Below are positions 1 through 12,399 of a stretch of DNA of 64,000 nucleotides, piece after piece. The DNA lies in assembly GCA_009617715.1 (NCBI GenBank), contig VTFK01000008.1, positions 2,170,001 to 2,234,000 on the forward strand. The letters are read 5' to 3'. The DNA comes from Plectrocnemia conspersa (Eukaryota; Arthropoda; Insecta; Trichoptera; Polycentropodidae). Position 1 is the first letter of the stretch, and each line of letters opens with the position of its first letter. Below the pieces are notes generated by a model. The model did not search any database. It saw only the letters and a program-made list of their open reading frames with translations, and was not told where the DNA came from. Position numbers and translations under genes: made by a program.

Positions 1-480
1 AGGATATATTTTTGGTGTATCACTAGTGCATAAAACTCCCCCAAAAATAGAAGAACACGTCTCTCGTTAATACCTCATAACGAAGAGTGCTAAAAACTTT
101 CATAATTACGGTTTGTGGTATAAATATAAATAAACGATGTTTGCTCGCGGGACATAAAACCCCGCCAAATAGGTTTGTTAACAAAATTATTTATACATGT
201 TTTGTGAGCAAGGTGCGACACTTTGCAAGTGTAGAACCCCACGACTTTCAAATTCACCCCCCGCCTGCTTGATTAGATTATGAAAATCATTTTTTTTTCG
301 TTACATTTAGAGGGCACGGTGATTCGCGGGGTTAAAAAGTTATTTAAATGGCTATTTTGTTGCGTCGAAGGGTGTCACTCGCTGGGGGGTTTCTATTGAT
401 AGAAAAAAATGCCGATCGTTCGGATGAAGGCTAGTTAAAAATTCACTCACGCGTCAAATCCGAGCTGACTTAACATTTTT
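1..480. promoter_or_regulatory. GC-richer non-coding block at left edge
   Basis: This stretch is richer in G+C than the DNA after it and has runs such as GCGGGG and CTGGGGGG. No frame stays open long enough to suggest an exon, and no splice signals stand out. Its texture matches the other GC-richer islands of the window, which I read as candidate regulatory elements. It could equally be ordinary unique sequence. Nothing else is recognised from here to 800. Confidence 0.2.
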
Positions 481-800
481 TTAGAAGATTATAGGCATTT
501 TTTGTCGATGATGATCGTTTGTATGTGAGACGTTTATTTTAATAGGTTAGGATCGCTTTTCAATAAAAATATATTTTTCATAATAGAATAGCAAAAAATT
601 ACAATGTATTCCCTCGAAGCTACTATTTTTGTGCCGTGCTTTTATTTTTTTTTTCTGCTATTCTTTATGAACATAATTCATAATTATTAGTCTTAAACTA
701 TGTTTTATTATTAATAATATGAATGTCCATTTAAAAAATTGCGAATAATATTTTTTATATAGCAATTATAAATTATGAACTTTTCAATTCATTTATTCCC

Positions 801-836
801 ATTTATTTCTCGGTATTAGAGTGCCGAGAAATAAAT
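801..836. repeat. Perfect 13-bp-arm hairpin
   Basis: ATTTATTTCTCGG at 801-813 is exactly reverse-complemented at 824-836, with a 10-nt loop. It sits just before a dispersed repeat (family A, copy 1) and may belong to its edge. No function is assigned. Confidence 0.8.
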
Positions 837-924
837 ATTTTTTTTTTTAATATATTTCTATAGTAATATAATTATCGCTCTTGCGAATATAATGTGTCAC
901 CTTAGGTTTACATTCTGTCTTGTG

Positions 925-1480
925 TATCTTCTCGAGAATTTCTCAGTAAAAATGGCAAATCGAGAATAACTATTTCTCGAGTATTTTCATATAACCATTT
1001 CTGTTTAAAATTAAATTTGTACAAATATTTAATTGTCTTACAATCGCTGTATTTTTTTATACCGCTGCATAAAAAGACTGGGTCCGTGCCAGATGTTTGA
1101 AAATATGCATGCTTTCTTGGAAGCTTTTATGGAGGTGGGAATTACTAGAATGGCAAAAAATGATTCACGATGATCCTAACTAATATTAGCTTATCTTATC
1201 TTCGCTTTTGTAATATCGGAATAACATTATTAATCAGATAAAAAAATAGAAAATTTATGGGGGCTTTCAACAGATATGCCATGAAATTTGCTTGTCGGCG
1301 AACTTAAATTTCGTTTTTTTTCAATCATTCAAAGAGGTTTTTTATTTTTACCTATTTCGAAATATGAATGCATATAGTAAACCAAATCATCATCATATTT
1401 AAGTTTCTTCTCTTCTACGGTCATTCAGTTCTCTGTTGAAAGGTCATAGATAATATATAGATATTTACAATAATATACTG
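925..1480 (+). repeat. Dispersed repeat family A, copy 1
   Basis: The segment is collinear with 23690-24270 on the same strand and with the reverse complement of 27600-27930. Shared landmarks in order are a GGCAAATCGAGAA-like start, ACCGCTG, GCCAGATGTTT, GCATGCTTTCTTGG-like, AATCAGATAA, TTTATGGGGGC, an AAATCATCAT word and a final TACTGTA. The copies are strongly diverged and gapped, so the family is old. No transposase or RT motif is visible. It is probably a non-autonomous element, and the exact ends are uncertain. Confidence 0.65.
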
Positions 1481-2211
1481 TATTTTTGGTTTAACAAAAT
1501 TTCGTTCAAAAATCGAGTAGTAAAAATAAGAATTCATATTTCTTAAAAAATTAAAAATATAAATGTCATTATTTATCAGAGTGGAGTATCTAAGATATTC
1601 TAGATTCATATGATTTACCTGTTTCTTTATATGCAATTTTTTAATCTTGAGTTCTTATTTTATGGTCATGACTTTCCAAAAGTTTCTTTAAATATTTTTT
1701 GTTGTGTGTAAATGTGCGATTTAAATATTATTTATATAATACAAAATAATGTATCTTACAATTATTTAGTATTATTTACTTACATAAATATATTTTAATA
1801 TAATATATAATAAAATTATATAAATATATATTTTAGAAAAATATCATCAAACAGAAAATTCCTGATAAAGGCGAAAGTACCTTTATTAATTTCAGCACAA
1901 ATGGAATAAAAGTAAAATTTATGATGGTATACAATCTTAGATTTCATGATAAAAATGCTATCTGTAAAATGATTAAAATTAATCTTAAAAATTAACTCTT
2001 TTTATCCTTGTTTTCTCTTTTGAGTCAATGCAGATGACAATAATATAATATAATCTAATTAAAAAATATATAGTTATTATATCTTTATACATGTATTGTA
2101 TAGAATTTAGTAACTAAAATAATCATATAAATAGTTATTAGACAGGTGATTACCTTAAAATTTTAAAACACCTAATCATAAATATTTATTATATGTTAAT
2201 TTAAAATAAAG
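1481..2211. other. AT-rich spacer, nothing recognised
   Basis: Very AT-rich sequence with short A and T runs. The only open frames are short ones of the kind expected by chance. No splice pairs, tRNA boxes or terminal repeats were found. Confidence 0.5.
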
Positions 2212-2287
2212 TATCGTATTACTGCGATATATAAATATAATTGTTTATTCAATAAATTTATTATTTATATATCGCAGTAATATGATA
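2212..2287. repeat. 26-bp inverted repeat (MITE-like foldback)
   Basis: The arm at 2212-2237 is the reverse complement of 2262-2287 with a single mismatch (the G at 2216). The arms are separated by 24 nt of AT-rich loop. The core of each arm is TATTACTGCGATATATAAATA or its complement. The near identity of the arms suggests a young or selected foldback. No TSD is certain. Confidence 0.85.
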
Positions 2288-2479
2288 GTTATTATATATA
2301 ATATTTACAAATGTATCCCTAATTTATTTACTTACTGCTACTAAAAAAATAATTTTAGTTTATTAAAATTATTATTTCAATATAGATATGAGTAGAAATC
2401 TTATAATACTTAATATTACAATCTATATTAGGTTTATTGTCTTGACCTTGTCTCCTGTTGAGAATATTCTTTATTAAAA

Positions 2480-3660
2480 AGATGAAAAGGGATTGTAATC
2501 TTCCTTGAACGTCACGTTCGTTTTTGACTGATGAAAATAATTATTTTTCGTTATTTCCTGTTCTTTTAGGCATAACATATGATAGAATAGAGAAAATCCT
2601 GATAGGATATTTCGGCTACAAAATAATATCTGCAAACAAAGCCAAACCAGGCAATCTATTTTATTCAAATGCATTCGCATCACGACTATACACATTCCCT
2701 TTGAGACAGCTGATGTGTGAAAGCCACAAGGCGAAGATTGCATCATGTCTCCCCCACGTCCTTTATATACATATTATTATTTTTTCTCCGTCACAGAACC
2801 TTCCCAGAAGGAAAAGAAGACATTATTATTGTCGGAGGTGTATTGTAGGGGCGGAAAGGGCTCTTTATTTTAGTGCAAGGGAAAGCCGAGACGTATGGCA
2901 ATTCGACGTGTCTCCGAATTTGTAATAAATGGCGTGCAAAGATTTCGTCCTGGGGGGAATCGGATAGTAGCTATGTATAACTTTCGTCACGCTCTATAAT
3001 AAACTTTATGACATTGTCGCCTTAACCCCTTGCAAATACACTTGCGTCGAGCCGACAAAGGATTGGGCTTTTTAATAAAATTTGCACGCAATAAGATAAG
3101 ATTCATCGGAATGAATAGGACGCCACGTCCTATTTTGCTAATCAAATGTTACCGCCCCAGACCCTCAGTCGAACAAATGCAACTGGCTCCTTTTATTATG
3201 TTCGTTTCGTATCCTCAGGGATCGTGTCCCTCTTTAGGCCAGGGATGGTAAAACTTTATCTTATAAAAATACAACGGTTGTTTAGAATAATATATATTCG
3301 TGCCTAATAATTTTCAGTGATTCGGTCCTAATAAATCATAGTTAAAATTTGTCGCTTATCTACCCTTAGTTCGGGGTAGACGCGGAGGGCAAACTTCTGG
3401 GTTATATATTAAATTGTGGTCAGCTTAACTTAGTTCGGTTGTCGATCTCTGTCCCGATTTCTAATAGCCCCCAAGTTTGTCGCCGCAGGGCCTGGAAGGA
3501 CCCCACAAAGGCCCCCAAACCTCGCAGATGGTTTCTCCCTCTCTAATTGTCCGTCTGTCTGTTAGTTTAGGTCCACCAGGAGGATTCAACTATAAAATTA
3601 ACGCATATAAATTAGGGGTCGTCCACGCTTGCCCACTGTAGAGGTAATTGTAAGTAAATA
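2480..3660. promoter_or_regulatory. Long GC-richer non-coding island
   Basis: This is one of the longest GC-richer blocks. It contains a GATA-type site (GATAAG, 3095-3100), a TCF/LEF-like ACAAAGG near 3055, and a perfect hairpin AATAGGACG/CGTCCTATT (3114-3122, 3126-3134). A 133-codon frame at 2524-2925 has no recognisable domain, and the opposite strand is also partly open, so it is not called as a gene. The block ends near a weak donor-like GTAAGT at 3650. A cluster of cis-regulatory elements is the favoured reading. Confidence 0.35.
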
Positions 3661-4550
3661 TGGAAAATCGACACGCTGAATAAATATAATATATGTTTAT
3701 TATTAAAAAGCTTAAGTATTTAATAACAAGCCTAGCAGAAACTTTAAAGGTGAAAATTTAATTTCTTTTATTTGCGCAGACATCGTTTGTTATAAAAGTT
3801 TGCCGGTTTTAAAGTTGAAAGTTTTGATTTCGTTCTGATTATATTATGGCGAGAGTTATGGGTTTAACGTGTGTCAATGCAAAATTTCATTATTATTTTT
3901 TATATTATTAATATAGTACCTGACAATAAACAATTTATATTTAAAGCTAATTTACCTTAACTGACCTAAACGATAAAATACTTAAAAAAACAATGATCAC
4001 AATTATAAATTTTACACATAGTACAAAACGTAATGATTTGATTTAATTTATTGCAGGCACAGAACTATGTCTATTTATATCTATCATTTTTTTAAACAGA
4101 TCTGTGAACAAAATTCTTAAGTTATTTGTAGGTATTTTGCAGGGTACCATAAGTGACTTTGAAGTTAAAAAATTGCTAAAAAGAATTGCTATTTTTACTA
4201 TTATTAATACTAGTTTAGGCAAGGATTTTTTATGTAATTTAATACTAATTTGTATTTAAGGCAATCGATCAAATCAAGTATTAATAAACTTCATTAAAAC
4301 ATATTTTTGAATCAATATTTCTTTACAAATGAAACGTCATTCTAGCGTTAAGGTTTGGGAATCCTAAGGATGTGAGACGCTTGGTAGAATATAGTTAGAG
4401 TTTTATTACATATGTTACGAAAGACAATAAATTGCGGGATGTTTTCTCCGAGCGGTGGTGGAGAAACTGACAGAGAGATGATGTCAGTGGACGATCCTCA
4501 GAGTTCTGATTGGTGTGGCAGCGACAGTATATTCTTCGAGCGGTGGATTA
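3661..4550. other. AT-rich spacer
   Basis: Mostly AT-rich sequence without open frames. Two acceptor-like strings occur near 4053 and 4140 (…attgcag, …tttgcag), but no donor pairs with them to give a plausible exon. Confidence 0.4.
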
Positions 4551-4551
4551 T

Positions 4552-4595
4552 CATTTTGGTCACAGTAAATTCACGTGACTTTTGAGAATAAGACC
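4552..4595 (+). repeat. Short dispersed repeat B, copy 1
   Basis: CATTTTGGTCACAGTAAAT followed, after about 14 variable bases, by GAATAAGACC. The same string in the same order occurs at 19579-19622. The two 44-nt segments align without gaps and differ mainly in the middle, so they are pieces of one dispersed repeat whose full extent is unclear. Confidence 0.7.
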
Positions 4596-4691
4596 ATTTC
4601 AAATGTGCGCATCTATGTGTAGTCGCCACATAGCTATTAATTAGTTATTTACGCGATTATTGAAATCTAGTTAAAAATAATCATTCACATA

Positions 4692-5551
4692 CAGTATAGT
4701 ATCGATTATCCGGACTAACGCTACGAAGGAAGGGCATGGATAATTTAAAAACATGGATAATCCGAACTATCATTTTATTTGTATTTTGAATATGTATAAT
4801 ATATTTACAATACAGATTATTATTTTTTTTTATTTATTAGAAAAATCTGTGATTCTCGTTTGCTTTTAAGAATCTCTCAATAATTTTCAAATAACAGGAC
4901 AATTTTTTTACGAGCTATTATATCGTTATATTTAAGACCCTTTTGTACGACGTAGTCCAGTAAAGTTTCAAAAGAAGCCAGTTCCTTCTTGTGACTAATG
5001 TAATTGTTAGTATCTTCTTTACTTGTATTATTACTATCACTTTTTTCTATTCTGTTTGAGTGATAATACAAACTATATCTGCATAATTCAAGCGTTGAAA
5101 ATCCAGATCATTCGAATCGCGATCAAACAATTCCTTAATATTTTTCCGATCAACATTTTCCAAGCATTAATCTGTATATTACGTACGGATAAGAAAGAGT
5201 ATTATCTATTACCAATACTGATTTCTATGGCAACCCTTTTATTTAAAAAAAAAAACACCAAAAGTCTCACCAATATTCAAAGATCACTCTATTCACCCAT
5301 ACTCCTATTTGTTATAATAAGCAACAAAAAGTTTTTTAGTTCCCTTGAATTATCCAGGTTTTTAATCACCAAAAGGTGCATTTTCACAACAAATGACACA
5401 ATATGATTTTATCAAGTTGCAATTGCAAACATTCTTAAAATTCGATGCAGAATTTATCAGCAGCTACAAAAAATCATCGTAAACGTTATCTATGTATTGA
5501 ATTTAATTATATTAATATTTATTTTTAGCACGGATAATCGATAGTACATTG
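4692..5551 (-). mobile_element. Decayed pogo/Tigger-like DNA transposon
   Basis: The left end CAGTATAGTATCGATTATCC (4692) and the right end CGGATAATCGATAGTACATTG (5531-5551) are imperfect terminal inverted repeats. They match the CAGT…GATTATCCGG type of Tigger/Jerky-related Tc1-mariner transposons, and the left end is preceded by TA, the usual target. About 860 bp remain, with a decayed transposase tail on the minus strand inside. A second TIR of the same type lies at 61505-61547. The copy is dead and internally deleted. Confidence 0.7.
4877..5071 (-). pseudogene. Remnant of Tigger/Jerky-type transposase C-terminus
   Basis: The last 64 codons of a reading frame inside the TIR-bounded element. 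The segment HKKELASFETLLDYVVQKG resembles the C-terminal tail of Jerky/Tigger transposases, where a helix with an LETALxYxEQ-like pattern precedes a basic end. The HTH domains and the DDE catalytic core are not recognisable upstream (5072-5550), where frames are broken. The frame runs towards the left TIR, as expected for an element transcribed on the minus strand. Family assignment rests on this tail plus the TIRs. Confidence 0.55.
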
Positions 5552-5849
5552 AAATTACTTTAATTTACTACATTCATATAACTTTTTATTTAGTTCATAA
5601 ATTACTGTCAATGCAGATACATTTATTTACGGTATTATATTTGCTGGGTCATAGTTTTTGATTATCATTATAGTTTGTCTAATCTCATTATGTTTAATTA
5701 TTAAATTAGTATAAGCCTATGAAAATTAGTTTAAGCTTATAATTGTGTCTATTACGGCATTGTGTAATTCCACGATTTTCACATACAGATATAATATTCC
5801 TTCAGTTTAGAACAATGCACGCATATGAAAATAATAATATATCATAATA

Positions 5850-6260
5850 CCGTGTCGAACCATTTTGCATAGCGTCACGGACGCGAATAAATCTCTCACG
5901 TTCGCAGGTTCCCAACCGCCGGGCCACAAGCAGGGCTAACAAAACAGCATTATGCATGTTCATAAATTTCGATCGAGCCGCGATAATATCATAACATCTG
6001 TTGTGCCACGGTCAGACAACGGATTAATTCTTATCATAAATATTTTCAATGGCAGGTGGGTGGGAAACGAATCACCAAAGGCATGCACAGAATGGCTAAA
6101 ATGGCGGATTCGGTAATTACTAACTGGCTATAAATTACGTTTTTAATCAAACTAACAAAATTTCAGTTAATAGCCACAATGAAAGCTAACTATCATACAT
6201 CGCAAAGATCTCGTGGAATTTCCGGACATTCACACACATAAAATTCCTCTTTAATATAGT
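5850..6260. promoter_or_regulatory. GC-richer non-coding block
   Basis: Contains GGTTCCCAACCGCCGGGCC and dispersed homeodomain-like ATTA words in an otherwise AT-rich setting. There is no open frame of note. A cag|GTGGGTGGG junction near 6053 has a poor pyrimidine tract and is not called as a splice site. Confidence 0.3.
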
Positions 6261-6939
6261 GGAATTTACCTGTTTCGAAATAAACGATGGTATCCTAATT
6301 GGCTTTCATTAAAGTTGATAACTGACAATCAATCAAATTTTTTTCTTCACATCCTCTTGATACTATAATGGACGCATTAAATAAATTGTGGTATAGATCT
6401 AATATAAAAAGCGTATAATTTGGATCGAAATATATTGATTTATATTTTGGTTTTAAAATATATGGTTATAATATCATATAATAATGCATATATGTATACT
6501 AAATAACCCTTCCATAAATTTGCGGTTTCAGACAAACGTGGAGATTTTGTCCCTAATTTTGCGTTCACGGACAATGAAAATGATTTAATCACTTTGAAAT
6601 AATATTGAATATTTGAACAGGACAAAGTTAATATAGGACTTGGACATACTGCGTTTATATTTTCTTTACATATTGAACCAGAGTAAGGGAGGATTTAGAA
6701 ATAACAGCTTTGCGCATTCAAATTTCATCATTCAATCTAATTAAACCGCAATGGTTATTGCAATCTAAAATTACGACTGACAATTTTAATTATTTTCGCT
6801 TATTAATCTATTTGTGTGAAAATATTCAATTAAAAGATTGTCATTCGCATTATACAAAAAAAAAATCATCCATATAGAAATATAATTGATTGTCAAAAAA
6901 ATAACTTTGGCGTTGGGAACAATTGTTTAATTTTAATTA

Positions 6940-7140
6940 TTTTGTCAATTTTCGGTCTGGTGCCTTTCTGTGTCGGTATTTGAGCAAAAGTGTCGCTGCA
7001 GCGGATTCTGTGCAGTCGTACGAAATTTCGCAGGCCGTTGCTGAATTAATTCGCCAACATTAATCCAGGGGTGGAAATTTAACGAACCCCTCTCGGTGGT
7101 CACACATATTGTTTGGTACAAATTCACCGAGACTTGTGGT
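6940..7140. promoter_or_regulatory. Small GC-richer block
   Basis: About 200 bp of mixed composition between AT-rich flanks. A 60-codon minus-strand frame has no recognisable domain. Candidate regulatory element only. Confidence 0.2.
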
Positions 7141-7489
7141 GTGAGTCATCAATGGAATTAACATTATTGTATTTATTATTAGACTCTACAATATTATTTT
7201 ATTATTATTATAATATAATAACAGTCGCATCTTACAACACGCTTGACATTTTAAAATTCAAGTTTTATGTATTTGCATATTTGAACTAATATGAGTCAGT
7301 GTATTTTTGCAATAAGACATTGAACGTAAGAAAATAATTTCATACCTTATTAATTAGTCCAGAGAAGGAATTAAATATTTTGTATTAAATATAAATAAAT
7401 TTAATTTAATCTTTGAAATTCTTTCTAAATGCCCATCAAAATAACCGCAGTTTGATTGGACCTTAAGTCGAAATTGATCAAAGCGCTCA

Positions 7490-7960
7490 ACGTAGTTAAT
7501 GGTTTTTGGCTCGAATACGTGTGAGGGGTACATAAGAACGTATCAAACATAGGGTCGTTACACGAAGCCCTAGGGCCCAGGGCTGCATCGGCTTATCAAG
7601 CACGAATATGAGGTATAACGATGCATCGGCCTTCGGGCATGTGAGCCCTAAACGATCGGCAATAATAGGAAAGTCGGCCCTTCGACGGGCAAATTCGTAC
7701 AAGGGACGATTAAAGCCGAGCCGAGGTATAACGACCGACGTAGTACCTAGGTATCGGGCTCGTCGATGACGCCGGCTGTAAAATACGGGCTCCGTCGAAT
7801 TTAAATATTTGATTAGGGCCGGTCGAAAATTCGCGTAAATTCAATATATCAAAAATTAAATTTGCATAACGGCTAACGGAGCCGATTTATTGAAACGCAT
7901 AATAAATATTTATGATTTGCGGCAAAAGGTTAATTGCGTGCCGAGAGTATATTTTTTTTG
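7490..7960. promoter_or_regulatory. GC-rich island with repeated internal words
   Basis: The island repeats GAGGTATAACGA (7610-7621 and 7723-7734) and TGCATCGGC (7584-7592 and 7622-7630). It carries the palindromes GCCCTAGGGC and TACCTAGGTA (7744-7753); the latter recurs in the islands at 19164 and 62727. No coding frame is convincing. Repeated short words inside a compact island fit a multi-site enhancer. Confidence 0.4.
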
Positions 7961-8199
7961 GTAGAAAAAACTTGACTGAAATGAATAAATAAAAAGAAGA
8001 ATACTGGCGTTTGTTTAAGGTTCATTAAGACGCTGATTTGACAGGATAAATTATTGATGATTCATTTGGATAAATTGAAACGAAGAGTAGTGGGCTTGAG
8101 CATTGAAGCTTAAGCAATATTACACTTTTATTTTATTTCATTACAATATTATTAAATAAAAAAATAGTATCTAAAAACCTTTTATTCAAAGTATTATAT

Positions 8200-8265
8200 A
8201 CTGGCACGATAAACGGGTGATGTAAGTCTGAAAGATCTGGGTTCGAATCCCATATTAACCGTAGT
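8200..8265 (+). repeat. tRNA-derived SINE fragment, family 1 copy 1
   Basis: GGGTTCGAATCCC (8239-8251) is a perfect RNA polymerase III B box with T-arm stem. The upstream sequence TGATGTAAGTCTGAA…AAGATCT and the downstream CATATTAACC match 49310-49362 (TGATATAAATCTGAA…AAAGTTTT, then CACATAAGCC). No full cloverleaf with D arm and acceptor stem can be drawn, so this is a SINE or tRNA pseudogene piece and not a working tRNA. Confidence 0.6.
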
Positions 8266-8269
8266 GCTT

Positions 8270-8860
8270 TTTTTTTTAAATTCCAATCGTGTTTGGTAAA
8301 TCGAAATTTGTAATTTTTATATAATTTTAATTCCTAATATTCATCACAGGTTTACCAAGATTTTTTTAAGCTCATAGATTAATATCGTGATGATTAATTA
8401 AAATCGAGCTAGATCGTACATATTTGGTATTGAAAATTCTCTAATCATAAGCTACACTCAGTATTTAACAAAAAAAATATGTTACACTTTATTCATTTAC
8501 TTGAACGTCAATTCCTAAATTTAAATTTTAGATAAATATATATATATTGAGTACAATTAATATTCACACATTTATTATACTGTTTATTATAAATAGTTTA
8601 AAGCGATACTTATAAGTTTAATAAATGTAAGTTGTCATTTTACTAGTTAGCCATCAGCCGCAAGGCTTTAATTTATATTTTTTTATGTCTTTTCCGGTAG
8701 CGTCTATCAATTTATGATATTATAGTTATATATGCTTATTATACTAAGCATAAAATTTAACTATTTTATATTGGCGACGTAACTATGTTGTATATACTAT
8801 GTTGAAAAAACATATCGTATTTCTATTTTACGTCCTAATTTGTCGAACCTGTTCCTTCTG
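8270..8860. other. AT-rich spacer
   Basis: Low-complexity AT-rich DNA with no gene, terminal repeat or palindrome of note. It follows the SINE fragment and may include its unrecognised body. Confidence 0.4.
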
Positions 8861-9860
8861 CATGCGTTATGCTAATGTAGTCTTTAAATTATTATTGAAT
8901 TTATTTGGAAATAATTAAAATGCCTATCTCACGTCCGCTCGACCGTTAAGATTTTTTCTCCTAACGAATCACACCAACGTCAAAATTTACATATTCGACA
9001 TTCCCAAATTGATACTTCCACTGTTATATATTTATTAAATCTCACGAGACGACTTTTCGTTCGCTCTTATAAATTTTAAACACCTAACATTAGAAGTAGG
9101 GAAAAATTTAATTCAACCAATAACTCTAAACCCAAATCCTAAATTCACAGCTTCATTTGGATCGTTATTCGGCAAAATGGCCGAATAAACAATCATGTGC
9201 GATTATTAGCGACCCAGCGGCTAATGTCTGGCTTATTTATCATATAAATAGCTTATTAATCTTAACCGGCCGTGATTATTTATACGATAAAACCAATGGA
9301 TATAGCCAATTAACCGGACGAGTTAACCGTTTAATTGGCGTACTCGGTATGTCGCTAAATATTTACAAATGCAATATAAAATCTGTTTTATTGTGGACAC
9401 CGATGTTATTATTTAATAAATCGATGTCATTGTTTTAGTATTGAAAAATCGGAACGTATCGTGAATCATGTTTCAAAATGGCAATTCTACTATATTAATT
9501 CGCTCGTTTAGCATACTCAAACATTTATTAACGTTGTTATTGTATCGTTTATGTGTTTAGAATCAATATTTACTTATCTAAATGCTCATATCTTAATATG
9601 GCTAGATAAGATCTGGCCGGCGAATGAATGAACTGTTGTGTCGCGCGTGGGACGCTAACGAAAAACTATTTGTACGTAATAAAAACGAGTTTGTGTAATT
9701 AAGATTGTTATCTCGAGTCAAAATAATAATGAATTGATTATCAATGATATATTGAACGTATCAAATTACGTTTTTGAACAGGTTTTTCCTACGGCTACCA
9801 TGGCGAATCGGAGTTAAACGGTCCGACTGTGCGGGCGCATACCGATCGCCTCGGGTGACC
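8860..9860. promoter_or_regulatory. Non-coding island with clustered TTAACCG motifs
   Basis: TTAACCGG occurs at 9262-9269 and 9310-9317, and TTAACCG at 9323-9329, so three Grainyhead-like AACCGG words lie within 70 bp. A 93-codon frame (9157-9438) shows no domain. The section ends in a GC-richer stretch around 9780-9860. A developmental enhancer is the favoured but unproven reading. Confidence 0.35.
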
Positions 9861-10480
9861 TATTATAACAAACACTAAAGTTAAAAAAATAGTTAAAGAA
9901 TACACGCACGAATTACTATTATATGTAGTGATAATCGAAGGTGTATATCTTGGTTTTGACCCGAATAAAATATTTAAAGGGAGTAGTAACGCATGATTAA
10001 ACTAACAATAACCTAAGTTAATATTATTAATTTATAAATATAATAAAAGATAAATAAAGATAAAAAATATATGTTTTTTTTTTTCAAACTTACATTAATA
10101 CCTTTATATTTTAACATTACCATGAATATTATTGCAATTAATCTCATGTCTTTTCTCTTCTGCGCACCTGACACGCGCAAAGTTTAAATTAAAAAAATTA
10201 TTTTTTTTAATTTCCTAAAAAATTTGATTATTCTTTTATTTTTTAATTTATTAGCATCGCATATTCTTTCTTTAACACAATAAAGTTAAAATAGGGATTA
10301 ACACGAGCATTTTGATTAAACGTTGCTGCGGCTGAGCGCTGGTTAAATCTGCTACATTAAATGTTACCAACCAATTAAAAAGTTACTTTTAAAATTATTA
10401 CATGTTTATTTAGTTTTATAGAATTTTGTTTATAACTATACATACATTTTAATTATAATTACTAATATCTGAAATTTGAT
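9861..10480. other. AT-rich spacer
   Basis: AT-rich sequence with T runs near 10075 and 10200. Nothing recognised on either strand. Confidence 0.45.
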
Positions 10481-10780
10481 AACGTGTCGCGTTTTCACCG
10501 AGCGGTTAAGTGTTACGTCGCCGTCCTACTTACTTTACTATCTAAACTATGAAAAACATTTTCTCGCGTGCCTTTCCCCAGCGAGTTTCTAGAATTCCTC
10601 GCCTGGTAATACATAAATTAAGCGTTAATTTAATATAAAATAGTATAAACGCATTGCCGGCAAACGAGGTTAAAATTCGCGCTGCGGAATATTCCCACGT
10701 TGGTGTTATATAGATTAAAGTTTCCCGTAAGATAAATAGTTTAAACTTAATATTTAGATGCTTACTGCGTAGTGAGTTTA
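10480..10780. promoter_or_regulatory. Small GC-richer block
   Basis: A 300-bp stretch of mixed composition with several CG-containing words and no frame. Candidate regulatory sequence only. The DNA between it and 11900 is AT-rich and shows no feature beyond a small palindrome ATCCGACTATCGGAT-like near 11430. Confidence 0.25.
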
Positions 10781-11899
10781 CTAACGGACTTATTTTAAAA
10801 AGTTATGCATTTTTAATCCAAGTGAAGAAAAAATTAGTTTTATTAGATGTTTAAAAACACAAATTATCTAGATAGACTAAAAAAATATTTTGGTGTTGAA
10901 AATCTGTGTGCTTGGTTACGTGCTAATATATTACCTATTAACATCAAAACAATCTTTCCATGATCTATTCTAGAGCAAAAACAACACTTAATTTTGATTA
11001 CAAAATGGATTAAAATGTTCTTCATCGCAAAAAAACAGTTACCGATTAAAGTGTGCTATTTCAAAAGCACTATATTTTCCTTTAATTTATAGAGAAGATA
11101 AGTAAATATTTGTCTTGCGATATTTGCATCAAATAAGGAGCACGAGGGCACTGTGTACCTTGTGTAATCACGTAGGGCGCAGTACCCTGAAGCACGCTTC
11201 TCTAGTCTGGCTTCTAAATAATGCAACCGACTCACTTTTAACAAAAAAATTATAAATATTATCACTTTTTATTTTTTACAAAATTCCTACAATTTATGCT
11301 GATTCCCTCGATTCGCATCGACAAGTTTACTTGAAAAGAACTTTGTCATGAACATTGTTTTTTTTTGCCACATAATTATCATATGTATGAAAGAACATGC
11401 GCATGTAAGAACAACCCAATTAACACAGCTATCCGACTATCGGATAGTATTGATTTGTTTTCATCCAGTTACTCACGGTTGCTGTACTCGTATAATATAT
11501 GATTGTCTTAATTGTCCTAATATTTTTTTTCTCTATTGTTGTGCAGTATTTAAATAAATAAATACATTGTATAAAATATATTCTACGATAAAAATTTAAT
11601 CGTAATGTTTGATAAAATAAAATGATCTTTTAAACAAGAAAAATAGATCAAACACAAAAAGTTTCGAATGCATTGTTTCATATCATTCAATAGTACATAG
11701 TCTAAATAAACATTTCGTGATCTAAGTTAAGGTCAAGCTTTTTCTTCCCCTAGCACGATATCATATTTATATTAATACAGCAAACACATCCGCCATAAAT
11801 CAAACAGATAATGGAAGTTAACGTCATGCTGAGACTTTTTCTGCAACACACACACATACCTAGAATGCCAGACAGCCTCGGTCAGATAGAAAAACTTAA

Positions 11900-12350
11900 G
11901 TAGTTTGTGTGTGCATCTTTTTTGCCGACGGGCACGTTTCCGGAGAACCAAAACGAATTTACAAAAAAAAACAATTGATATCAGGAGTAGAAGAGTCGCC
12001 GACCCGCTCGGAATATTAATCGGGACAGGGTTCTACGCCGTAGCGGGTCTACGCTGCTACGCCGACGGAATACCTTTGTCGCCCTCAATAAACCTCATTT
12101 GGCAGGGGGTTGGAAGAGCAGCCGTAAGGGTGGAAAGGTGAGTCTCTTTGTGCACGGAGCGCGAATTGTCTGTGAAACTGAAGGACATACGCACTGTATG
12201 CGTATCGCATTAAACGGCGATAAGAGCCGAGACGCGAATTCGCACACCTTCCAAAACACAATATTGTATTACAGGAAAATTTCGAAACGAAACCTAACAA
12301 ATTGCGTATTTGTGAGGGCGTAGTAGATATAGTATGTAGATTTGAGCGCT
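11900..12350 (+). promoter_or_regulatory. GC-rich island, possible non-coding exon donor
   Basis: A compact GC-rich block whose right part contains GGAAAG|GTGAGT (GT at 12138-12139), a full match to the insect 5' splice consensus. A frame over 11905-12141 is open but has no recognised domain and runs through the GT. If the donor is used, this could be a 5' UTR exon of a + strand gene. No TATA/initiator pair is clear. A conserved non-coding element is equally likely. Confidence 0.3.
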
Positions 12351-12399
12351 GCCATTTCAGCAGAATTCTTCTCCGATTTAACGTATTTTTTATCTTGAT

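Noticed and set aside
2524..2925. 133-codon + strand frame
   Set aside because: No domain, no splice support, minus strand also partly open. Consistent with a GC-richer non-coding block.
8200..8265. Functional tRNA gene
   Set aside because: Good T arm and B box, but no D arm, anticodon stem or closing acceptor stem.
8640..8720. Helitron end
   Set aside because: A CTAG and a short GC word occur, but there is no 3' hairpin plus CTRR or 5' TC signature.
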